A DNA stretch of 64,000 nucleotides from Siniperca chuatsi. Lineage: Eukaryota > Chordata > Actinopteri > Centrarchiformes > Sinipercidae. The notes beneath the pieces are model-generated. The model worked only from the letters and a program-made list of their open reading frames with translations. It did not search any database and was not told the DNA's origin. Positions 34,701 to 45,408 of the stretch are shown here, piece by piece. The position numbers and the translations under genes were made by a program. The stretch covers positions 7,473,284 to 7,537,283 of the forward strand of contig NC_058061.1 of assembly GCF_020085105.1 (NCBI RefSeq). Reading direction: 5' to 3'. How positions within the stretch are numbered: the first letter of the stretch is position 1; every line of letters begins with the position of its first letter.

Positions 34701-35100
34701 GTCATTCATTTTACTTTTCAACTCCTTTCAATAAAGTACTGTTTTATCTTCTATCATATCAAGAACAGTAAAAGAAAAAACAGCAGCGTGAAGCAAAAAA
34801 GTCATGGTTTGAGTTTAACAAAATCTGGCCATTTTTGGTCAGTGATGTGAAATAGCTTACAGGCTCCACCTCAGACAGTTCATACATCAGATATAAACAG
34901 TGCTAAGTATGATGGAAAATACTTTTGCAACTAAAGTTATCATTGAAATTTTGCTGTCTCTGACTCTGAAAGTCAATTGAGGAAACAAAAAAGACACTTT
35001 TCTGAGGTTCAAAAACATATAAACATGCCTCAAAGATGCTCATACAGCACAAAGTCTTACCTGTGAAGACGATCAGGAGGAGAAAAGCAACATGCATCAT
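28764..35100 (-). CDS. Cys-loop ligand-gated cation channel subunit, 5-HT3/ZACN-type (copy C)
   Basis: This is a plasma-membrane pentameric channel subunit. Exons: 35061-35100, 34098-34258, 33958-34002, 33645-33754, 32623-32792, 32373-32533, 31046-31256, 30772-30936, 30244-30329 and 28764-28982, all with GT/AG borders. They join to 456 codons including the stop. Exon 1 is a signal peptide (MMHVAFLLLIVFTG); another in-frame ATG lies four codons upstream at 35112. Exon 5 holds the Cys-loop, Cys-KMDVHKFPFDTQR-Cys. Exon 6 keeps the loop-B tryptophan (GEWEFL). Exon 7 encodes M1 and M2, with GEK before M2 (Glu at -1') and Leu at 9', which marks a cation-selective pore. Exon 8 holds M3, exon 9 a short cytoplasmic loop with a cysteine cluster (TCCSCICK), and exon 10 M4. 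It is the most divergent of the three copies and the nearest to rnf157. Whether it belongs to HTR3 or ZACN is undecided. Confidence 0.9.
29441..29790. mobile_element. MITE with GGTTTCCATCCA inverted ends (complete)
   Basis: The left end CAGGTTTCCATCCAAATG and right end GTGGATGGAAACCCACTT are inverted complements over a 12-nt core. The element is about 350 nt with no coding capacity. It is the most complete of three copies in the window and lies in copy C intron 9. Confidence 0.75.
33255..33545. repeat. TTAAAGGAATA...TAGCTGATTCCCCCTG repeat
   Basis: Begins TTAAAGGAATACTACGACAT, continues CTTTCTTGCTAAGAGTTAGA, and contains GAGCCAGGCTAGCTGATTCC. Same family as 22860 and 47900. Copy C intron 4. 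Confidence 0.65.
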
Positions 35101-35865
35101 ATCTACACCCATGAGTGTGTCCCTACAGTAAGACCAGACCCACTCTGTGATGCTGTCCCTTGCGTTGAGCTGAGGAAGGCTGCGCAGAATGACTGAAATA
35201 AGAAACCCCTCCCACAGTGCACAGCATGGACTGATGTAATTGGTTAACAGAAGAGGGGGACATAGAGTCAGGACATTAGGCCTTTGACTCTAGGCAGGTG
35301 AGATTGAAGATGATTGCTTTAAAGGTTGAGTAACAAATAACAAAACTAAGGGAAAGGCAGGTGGGGAGAATTTATCCACCTGAAAGGAGAGATAATGTGA
35401 ATTTACAGCTTGCACACAAGTCTGTACATGTGAGTGCACAGAGCACACGACAAATGAGAATGTAAAATTCAATTAGGTGGTAATGTAACATATAATAACA
35501 TTATGAACACTGTCCCCATTAAAACCCACTCATTGTCCTCCCCTGCCAGACTCACAGCGGGCAGTCGAGCATTAAAGCTGATTTATTATTAATGTAAAAA
35601 AAATAAATAAATTGAAGTCTCTTTTTGAACAATGAGTTACTTCCCTGATGCAGTTTTAATTCATAAAATGGTTTTGTATTTTAATGGACTTCTGTGTGTA
35701 CACTGGAGTTTATGAACAGTTATGGGTTGGGTGTGGCTACAGCTAATGCTTATTTTCATCATTGATTATTCTTTTGATACATAGTGTGTCTGATTGAGCA
35801 ATTAATCATTAGTCGTACATAGTGATAAATGTCCAAGGTGACATCTTCAAATTCAATTTCAGTTC

Positions 35866-36500
35866 AATTCAATTTTATTTATATAGCGCCAATTCATAAC
35901 AGAAGTCTAGACCGTGCAGAGACCCAACAAATACCACCATGAGCAAGCACTTGGCGACAGTAGCAAGCAAAAACTTCCTTTAAGGGGCAGAAACCTTGGG
36001 GAGAACTAGACTCAGGGTGTGCAGCCATCCGGTTTGGGGGGGGGGGCACAATGCAAATTCCACCTACAATTTTAAAATAATAATAATGTAATGGTAGTGA
36101 TAGGAATAATAATAATAGTAATAAGACTAATTAGAACAATTGTAGTAGCACTTGTCGAACAGGAACACGGGGGCAGCAGGTGGCACACAACCACAGATCC
36201 AGACTCTGCAGCTCCGAAGGCAGAAATACCTGCTGAAAGCGACAGAAGGAGAAATGAGAGAGACGAGAAAACACAAAACTATGAGAGAGAGAAGATCTTG
36301 AGTTAGTAACATGCAGTAATGGGCTGCATACAGATGGAGAGGGATAGGAGGAGAGAGGAAAGAGGTGCATCATGGGAAGTCTCCCGGCAGTCTAAGCCTA
36401 TAGCAGCATAAGGGATGGTTCAGGACTGACCCAAACTATAAGCTTTATCAAAGAGGAAAGTCTTAAGCCTACTCTTAAATGTGGAGATGGTGTTTGCCTC
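35866..36500. repeat. Long interspersed repeat, TTTATTTATATAGCGCC-headed
   Basis: Starts with CAATTTTATTTATATAGCGC. Later landmarks are CTTCCTTTAAGGGGCAGAAA, CTTGGGGAGAACTAGACTCA, a G(11) run at 36037-36047, GCATCATGGGAAGTCTCCCG and GAAAGTCTTAAGCCTACTCT. This ordered set is a very common teleost repeat. Confidence 0.65.
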
Positions 36501-36699
36501 TTGCTTGTTTTGTCTTATCTACAGTCCAAAAGATATTTAAATCCCAGCAAGTTGTTTGCATTAAACAATGGCACACTGTATGGGAATGGGGAAAAAACTG
36601 ATAGGCAAACTGGGTGTCTATAAAGAAATCTGGAAAACATTTGACCATTACAGTGTCTAAGATATGGTTATTGGTAATATTCTCGTCTAAAGACCAGCC

Positions 36700-37230
36700 A
36701 TGTTTAAAGCTGTTTTAATTGTTGTTTTTTTGGCCAATTGGAGGCAACACAACACAATGTAAACACGACACGACATATCATCACCTTATAAAGCTAATAT
36801 GACTAATGAGTTAGCAAATACTTGTGTATTTATACATCTGGCAGACACAAAGCAACATTAACATTTATTTTGTGTCTTGTTTCTGTTCACACAATGAACG
36901 CAAATACAATATTTACTCTTCTTTTAGCTCTCTTTTTGGTCTCTACCAACTCCTGAAAAAAATATCTGCATCTTTAGCTGCTAAATGCTCCTTTATGTTC
37001 ACCAGCTTTTTGCTAACTTTGTCTGGTTGCCACTTGGTGCTGAGCAGGTAGAATTTTTTGCTGAAAACAGTTGCTGGCTGTAGCCTAAAACCACACTGAT
37101 GAGAGCGGTGAGAGTGAATCAAAACATTAAAGTTACAGCCATAAAACCAAAACAATGAGCTGAAAGATGCTGAAATGTGCCATAAAGCTGAGGGGAACTA
37201 CAGAGTCAGTGATAATTCTCTGTGGGTTGA
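36700..37230. repeat. Repeat related to 46085-46385
   Basis: Shares in order TTTTTGGCCA with TTGG(A/G)GGCA, TTTAGCTGCT, TGGTGCTGAGCAGGTA, CTGAAAACAG, GTGAGA(G/A)TGAA and AAGC(T/C)GAGGGGA with the later copy. The family name is unknown to me. Confidence 0.55.
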
Positions 37231-38251
37231 CCTTTTCACATTACACACAATTGATCTATTGTTAGCAAATAGTGTAAATTGATTAGTGCAGCTTTAAAAA
37301 CATAAATGTAACTTTTAAGAAGTGAAAGGCAATCGTTTAGTTTTAGGGGTTTTTTGTTTTTATTTCTTGGTTTCTTTTATGTAAATTATTGACATTTCCC
37401 CCATTTGTTTTTGTTTTTCTTTTTAAATTAGATTTTTATTACTGGAGATAAAAGTGGAAAGAAAATTATGTATATGTAGAGAAGGGGCCACATTTTAGTG
37501 CTTGTATGCTGATTGAAGATATGTGCTGGAATATGGTGAATATAGTGTATAACGGAAAAAAATATTAAAATATAAGAAAATAATTCAAGTCATATGCAAT
37601 TAATGCAGAGCAGAACTTTTTATAAATCTTGTTGTTTCATGCATGAGGACTGTCTGTCCTTCAGCTGAGAACACAGGGCGACTTTGATTTCTCTATCTGT
37701 GTTGAAAGTTTTCAAGCTACCATTCCCAACAGCTGTTGAGTGTCATTGTCAGGTGACTCAGCAGAAAAAAGGCAGAAAGTTCACCTCAAGATAGATACAA
37801 CTTTGAATGGACAATTGTGCAATTGGACAGCTGTGTATCAATTAAAGGTCAACTGTTAGTCTCTAAGAGAAGCAAATGTTGTGTGACGCATATGATTGAA
37901 ATACAACTGATGATTTTCATAACAGCATTCTCTTAGCCGGCAGGCGGAGGATCCTTTTCACTAAATGCCTGCTTGAATATTGCAATAAAACTCTGAAATA
38001 GCTGTTCTCATTGAATTCACTTTATTTCAGAAATTTCTACAAGCTCTGTGAAGGGGAAATGCTGAAAACCAGAGTCTGAAAAATGTTTGTATAAAGCAGC
38101 GAGGAGGGTATCAGTGAAGGTGACCATGTTAGGAAACATCTCAGAGCAGCATTTCATTTTCATGAACCAAAACATAACCCGGCGCTGAATATTGAATCTT
38201 TCCCATTTAAATCAACAGCAAATCACTCAGTGACCGTTTAGATGCAAAAAC

Positions 38252-40136
38252 TTTATTGTCCGTTTGATGTTTTCTTTGACATTTTCACTCATAATTCTAG
38301 AAAAGTGGGGTCGGGACCCATTCCTTTGATATCATACTGCGACTGGTGTCAGACAGCGGCTTCATCTATACATTCGGACTGTGATCACATGACTGTTTGC
38401 AGCTTGGATATAGTAGTGCAGTACTCTTGACCTTAACAGTTCGGGCCAAGGGAATAAGGAACCAGCAACTGATATATAACACTGCAGAAGGATATGGTAC
38501 GGCTGTATGTGTGTGCAGTGATCCATCATCAAGTATTCTACAGGAGGGCGCAGGCTGACCTAGACTAACATGCTTACTCTACTATCGCCTCATGCACCAC
38601 AAAGTGTGTCGTCTAGGAAACAGCTAATAGTGCATTAAATGTTGATTTCGTCCCTTTTCAGTTAATCGTTATGCGAGCACGCATGTGTGCGCAAGTGTGT
38701 AAACCTTTAGAAATTGTTCACATATTTTCATCCACATTCTAATAAACGACACAGTGTTTTGCAACAAATTAAAACACAGAAACGGAGAACATCAACAGGT
38801 GAGCTATACATTAAAGTTATACAAAACCAAAACAACTGAAAGTTTCACGAATGAGGAGAATAGAGCTTGTCGGTATGATAATAATGGGGAATATGAAGAT
38901 CAATAAAATGCCAGCTAACCACAGTGTGGCCTAAATGTCACGTTTAGGTTGTCAAATTCCCTCTATGTTTTTTCTCACGATAAATCCCTTTAAAATGGCA
39001 ACATAAAAATAACAATTAAACACAATGAAATGTCTGAATTTGAATGTAACAGGCCAGTGCAAACAGTTTTTGTTTGAACTGCAAATGAGCGTCCTCCTGC
39101 AGGAGAAAAAGAAGAGATGCAGCCTCGGCATCTTTATTGCTTGGTGGTACTTGCTGTTTTCCAGTTGCACTACGGTAATACTGACATGCTAAGATGGAGC
39201 TGCAGAAGGAGAGGATGGCGTGGTGGCTGTGTGTGTGTGTGTGTGTTTAGGGTTCAAAGTTAATGTTTAAATCCAGTTTAGGTGACGATTTAAATGTCAT
39301 GTACATTCCCCTTCTAAGAGATTCACGTTCATCGTCCTACATTCTGTGTAACGTGTCTTTTTCCCCAGTCCCTTTCTGTTTATTTTAGCCGCCATTTCTT
39401 GGCTCGTCCGCCAGCTTACAAGTCCGACTGCTTCTGTATTCACATTCAGCAGAGGTGTTTGAAAACCATGGCAGGAATGAGAGGAAAAACATCAGAAGAA
39501 ATTGAAAGATGCATGCGAAGTCGAGACGGGAGCTCCCTGATCTGAGGAGAGGAGTCAGCACATTTTAGTTCGCTAAGGTAAGGTAGTCCGGTGTGAGCTG
39601 ACTTTTATATAGTGTCCGACCACTCATTTAACATACAGTTTATAACAGAGAAGAAGAAGTACATTAGTAATAAATCCGATTGCCGATCACAGTAGCCCCT
39701 GACTGTTTGGCTGGTAATAGAGGAGAGGAAAGAAAGAGGAGAGGAGCAGCATGTATTTTTCTAGAGATAGTGTCACCATACACAGCTCTCATCGGTTAGA
39801 CATACAGGTAATAAATAATAATGTAGCAGTAGGCTAATCATTCCCACCACAAGTTAGATCACAGACAAAAAAAACCCCAAAGAAACTCCTGTGAGATAAA
39901 AGTGCACAGACGACAGACAGGTGATGACGTTTTGTTCCTCTTCCTTCCTCTTTCCACTCAAGAAGAGTTTCAGCGCCAGCAACGACAATAAATCCAGAAA
40001 ATGTTCAGAAAGATGGGGGGCGCGTTCCTGTTCAGTGAGGATAGTATGCAGCGATGCAGCACTATGGCTGGGTAAGAAGAGCTGACTGGACGGAGAAGTC
40101 TGTGTGTTTTTGTGTGTGTGCCTTTGTTTGAGTGTG
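38252..40136 (-). other. rnf157: Probable rnf157 3' UTR
   Basis: About 1.9 kb downstream of the rnf157 stop contains no other exon and no dense repeats. On the transcribed strand AATAAA occurs at 39133-39138 and 38252-38257, either of which could serve as a polyadenylation signal. The boundary is a guess from these hexamers. A short GT repeat lies near 39227-39246. Confidence 0.35.
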
Positions 40137-42864
40137 TTACACAATGAGTGGTCCGCGGTGGGGATGTTTAGGACTCTGGCCGTCCCTGTTCTCTGCCCCC
40201 TGCTCCTCCAGGTTGATATTGCTAGTGGAGGTGTGGTGGGGGAGGGGCTCCAAAACAGGCCTGTAGCCCCCGAGGTACATCAGACCTGAATGAGAGAAGA
40301 AGACAGAGAGAGAGAGAGAAAAGGATTAATTTGCAAAATCGTCACTCCAAGCAAATTTCCCCAAACCTCTTTCCCAACACTAACACACAGCTACTAGATA
40401 GCAGAGTACTATCTCACTCATTTTCAATGTCATTTCATCTCGTGTGGTATGTCATTGTGATTCTCATAAGGCTCTTGATGGAAAGACTGGCATGTCTGAA
40501 ATTTTTCTTGCACCTGAGTTTTCATGCTTGGCTGAGGTGGAAAAATTGGTGTATCATTAAGAAGAAAATACGACAAAGTGCAATGGAAACAGACTTATAC
40601 GAATAAATCATGAAGCACGTGACTTAAACGTCACTCGTCACTGAAGAGACGAAAATGTCAGATCTGTGTGGAGCGATGAGGAGACTGTAACATTCCTGAA
40701 ATACATGAAACAAACATAAATGTCATATTTCCATCATGTTTTCCACATGGTTTTCAATTGTTGGAGGTCTGACTGTCATTCTTTTAATTACGACAGCTTG
40801 TTGCATCCTCTTCTTCTGTAATGGTTTAATGGCATGGGAGCAAAGAATTAGCGCCACCAACTGTTTATCTCAATGCGCCGAACTCCTAATATTCACATGA
40901 CAGTAGCTGATAGAAACGCAGATTACTCCACATTTCTTTTGTGTATTTTCTGCAAATTTGGTTAAAATTTGGATGGAAACTTGACTGATGTCTAAGATGT
41001 GTTCCATGACACTTTGATGCCACAGTTTTTGACCTGTCCTGATCCCAGACCTTTGTCTCCAGCCCCTCATGCCCGATCACCTTGTGCAGGTTCTGAAACA
41101 TCGCAATGACTGGTCAGGTTTTTAACACGTAGTCTCTCACCAAGTAAAAACAGGAATTTAAGGCACTGAGATCACCTAATATGACATAGGCACCATCTCA
41201 AAAGACATAAATGGCTTGTAGTCTGATCCTGGCATTAACTGTATGTATGACTGTGCCTTAATGGGACACTTCCTTGCACCTGTGGTGAGCTCAAGTGCTG
41301 CTCTTAAAGCAAAATTAGCTAATCAGTTTGCACCCACTGCTTCCAGGCTGCATACACATTAAAGACATATGGAAATTAAAAAATGATTTAGCAAATTCTT
41401 ATGCTGTGTGGCTGCATTAAGTGTTTGGCTATCTCTCTGTATATGTCAAATATGTGTCACAAAAAGCATATCTTGAGTATCTCCTTTGAGTTCTCTCCTC
41501 ATCCTGTAAAACATTCAAATATTTTTGATGACTCATCCTGCAGTCTGGTTTGGACTTGCAGCCCGGAGACACTCAAGTGGCAGGACAATCAATGACGTAC
41601 TTTTCTTAAACTGCACAATACTTTGTTGAAATTGAATGTCTTGTTTATTGAATAAACAAAATAACATTCTATATCGTTGCAATTTTGATCCAAGATAATT
41701 ATACTTTGCACATGCCTACACCATTAGTCCATTTTGATTTTGTAGTGATACTGTAAGTGTCACTTCATTTAGAAGCAACTCCAAGACTCACCAACCAACA
41801 TGGTCCTAACTCAAAGTGAATAACGGTAATTATCAGGCAGGAAAAATAATTATTGATTGATAGTTTTAGATCTCGACCACAGAAATATGAATAATGAATA
41901 ACACCATCAATGAAAGCCTGAAGTACTACTGTGCAACTTGAAAGTATAGACAAAATATAATGCATTCTGAGCTGTGATTGAGAAAAGATAAATGCTTACT
42001 TTCTATTTGAATTTTCTAAAACTTTTAAAATGTTACATCATATTTTAAATAAAACTGAATCACGATAGACAGATAAAACAAGTAATTAAAAAAAGAAGGT
42101 GATTGTTATGGTGCATAAAAATAAAGCACAAAGCAAACTACAATTTATGACCCTGGTGTCTGGTCTACCATCTGGCCATAACTCCATACCTAGTCCTCAA
42201 TGTGCACTGGGCACGACTCCTCATCTGTCCATCCGAAAGAAGGCGAAAGAACGAAGAGAGACAAAGGAGAGGAGAGAAAGAAAGAAGAGAGAGGTAGGAA
42301 GGACAATGTCCAGGAAAAGACAGCAGAAGATGTGAAGAATGACGGGGGGAAAGGAGAGAAACAGAGAGATAACAGAACACTTTTACGACACAAAAAGAGA
42401 AAACATGTCACACCATCCACCATAAAAGACCAAAGGGGGTGATGTAGATGAAGGTATATCAGGGTTTAAGAGGGGAAGAGGCTGAGAGCTATGAGAATGA
42501 TGCAGACCTAAAGGCTGTGAAGCAAGTTCACACGCAAAATTAGGCAACTGTTTCGCATATGAGCTAAATTAAACAACCAAAACTTAAAAATATAGTAAAG
42601 CAAAAAACATATTGATGCCTTTAGCTCTCATCACAGTAACCCACCAAGTGTTAAGAGGCAGGGAGGATTAGGAGAGGACAGGAGGGAAGATGGAGGGGTG
42701 TGAGAATGAGTTGCAGATGTTTGGCAAAGCGGCTCGGAGCTGGCAGACGCTGAACATGAACTTCAACTCTGGGATGGACCACACTATCTTTCGCTCTCTC
42801 ACGCTCACACAAACAGAAAACACAGCATGCAGAAAGCACTCTTCACACACACGATAAGATGCAT

Positions 42865-42935
<71 letters not shown>

Positions 42936-45176
42936 AGGGCTTCAGCTAAAGGGGAGAGGAGGGAGAGAGTGCACAGCTAACCGGTACTGAAAAAGCAATG
43001 AAGCACCACAACACCAAAGGGTAGGGATGAAGAGAAGAAGGAAGGCTCCAGTTCTTCATGCTGGTCAAAGATGCTACAAAACCTCCTCTCTGGTCACTAA
43101 ATGCTCCTAAATCTGCCAAAATAAAAATAATTTGTTTTTCTTGTTTCTTTCTAGCTTTAATTTACATTAGCATTTTAGCATAGCAAGCTAGTGTGTCAGA
43201 AATCCTTACTTCTTCTGACTGATAACTCATGCACTCTTTCTCTGTTACTCCCCTCATCTTCCTCACTTTTCCTCTCCTCCTCTATCTCTCCTCACCCCCC
43301 CTCCTCACTCTCATGCCCAGTCCTCAGCTCTCATCGGTCCATGTTCGAGAGGTTGCCACTCACCGGCGAATCGGCTGTCGGGAGCCTGCTCATTATCCAA
43401 CCCCAAAGAGGGCGTGTCACAGAGGGCGACGCCCTGATTGTTATTGGCCAACTCTGGACACCTGCTCCGCCCACCTGTAAGCGAGGGCAAAGGTCAAACA
43501 AGAGCAGCCAGGCACAGCAGGGGGTGAGACAGGCGGGGTGAGACAGGCGGGGGAGGGATGGAGGGGAGGGTGTCAGAGGTGGAGGGGGGAAGTTGGCCAT
43601 GCTGGAACGGCATTAACAAAATAATAAATGATAAAAAATTTCTGCATTTTACCACCAGGTATCTGACTTAAACTAGAACTTAAAATGGAGTTTGTCTTGT
43701 GACACCAAGCTCACTCTTTCTGTAAACCGATCATTGTGTGTGGACTGTTTTTTCGAGATAAAGAGTGCTGTTATTTTTCATTTAGCCTGTAGATATATAT
43801 ATATATATAATACTATAATCCAGTGGTTCTCAAACTGGGGGGCGCATGTAAAGCTCAAAGAATCTGACTCATGAGGAAATAATAATCAAACATGTGCACG
43901 CTGATGCTTGCAAGGCTTTCTCTGCATGATTTAATTAGACAGAACGACATTTCCAAAATGGACAGATTGTTTACAGGGAAGAAGAGAAAAATAAGCAATA
44001 GTCATTGAGCAAACATGTCAGCCTATGTTGCTCTCTAGTTTACTATCAATACAACAGCGCAAGAGAAATTAGTTTTTTCTGTCTAGAAACTCTTTTTTTG
44101 GTTTCCAAAAGGCTGGATGACAGAAAAAGTTTGAGAATCACTGTGATAATCAAATATATCGAAGGCAGCCACAGGTGTAAAGCATTTTGTAAGTTTGTTA
44201 TGACAATGTACTATACAAATTTTGTACAGTACATTTCTTAATTTAAAAATGTCCAAAACACAGTTTCTTAATTGATTTGCCAGAAATTGTATTGTAAGAT
44301 GACATACAGTATAGTATACTGATACCTTTGTAATAATAACATATGTCATGATTGAGATTTTTATCCATATCCATCTTCCATGTCTATCCATTTTTTATTT
44401 TTGATATTTTCAGATTTGCAACACACCACCCGTCGATTCACTGTACTTATATTTAGCTTTGGTTGTTCACTTTCTCTGGAAACAAAACTAGTCACACTTA
44501 GTGCCTGACAAAAAGTTCAATAAATGGCAAGAATATATAAAGCGTAGAAAGATATGTTATGATATATTTAGTGGTTTTCGTGAATTTTACTAATTTACAC
44601 AAAAACACCAGAAATGACCTGCCATTTTGTTTTCAGGCTGCCACTCTGCTCTCATATTCTCAATGTCTTAGCTATCACTCAACACAGTGTTTGCTGATAC
44701 TTCAGCATGACACACTGGAGTGAATGATGTTTTGATTCTCATTAATTAGGTAAGCTGACAAATGAGAGAAATACTGATAAAAACAGAATGAATTAGCATT
44801 TTTTTCTGCCTTTTCCAGCATGGCCAGATAACAGATACTGACATGTTTAATGTGTGCAAGTGACTCATGCCTGCAGCAAGCCTGTGTGTGTGCAGTGTGT
44901 GTGTGTGTGCGTGTGTGTGCTAATGAGGAGAAACTGGCAGAGATGACTGGATGATTGGCAGCTCAGCACAGAGACACAGACGGGGCACATACAGAAGCTG
45001 TCTGGCAGCGCTGGTGCAGATGCACACATGTGCGTGCAAACATACATCCTACAGCGCGTGTGCACATTCATAGACTGTCAGGCAGCATAGGTCCGCTCGT
45101 CTCCTAAAGAACTGGAAGGTCATTCAGTAACTCACAGGTACTCAGAGATTGTTTCAGTCTGGCCCGAGGTGTCCGA

Positions 45177-45209
<33 letters not shown>

Positions 45210-45363
45210 ATCCACAGAGAAGCTAATTTACATAAACAAGTTTCAAACTGTCTAATGAAGGTGACTGTTGTTTTTGCTTCAAGCCCTACTGGTCATTGAC
45301 TCAAACTCTCCGTACACCACAAAACCTTCTTTAGCACTCTATCACTCTCTCTTTCTCACACAC

Positions 45364-45408
<45 letters not shown>

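Larger units (their letters stand above)
35101..38251. other. Spacer between copy C and rnf157 3' end
   Basis: About 3.1 kb. Holds a long TTTATTTATATAGCGCC-headed repeat (35866-36500), a TTGGCCA...GCTGAGCAGGTA repeat (36700-37230), and otherwise AT-rich sequence. No exon of foxj1, exoc7 or another expected neighbour is visible. The promoter of copy C must lie at the left edge. Confidence 0.5.
40286..43363 (-). other. rnf157: rnf157 intron 18
   Basis: 3.1 kb between the last two coding exons. Contains a MITE (40610-40985), a GA-rich tract (about 42230-42380), a (CA)n run (42866-42934) and an unexplained open stretch near 42650-42800 (see findings). Confidence 0.6.

Noticed and set aside
35101-38251. 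Search for foxj1, exoc7 or galr2 exons expected from the human neighbourhood
   Set aside because: No forkhead or other recognisable coding segment is present between copy C and rnf157.
42668-42934. Cys/Val-rich minus-strand frame
   Set aside because: The first third is the (CA)n microsatellite. Only the downstream 42644-42810 part merited a separate note.
43229-43600. Long frames on both strands around 43.2-43.6 kb
   Set aside because: They overlap rnf157 exon 18 (43364-43474) and pyrimidine-rich flanks. Only the spliced minus-strand frame fits the phases of exons 17 and 19.
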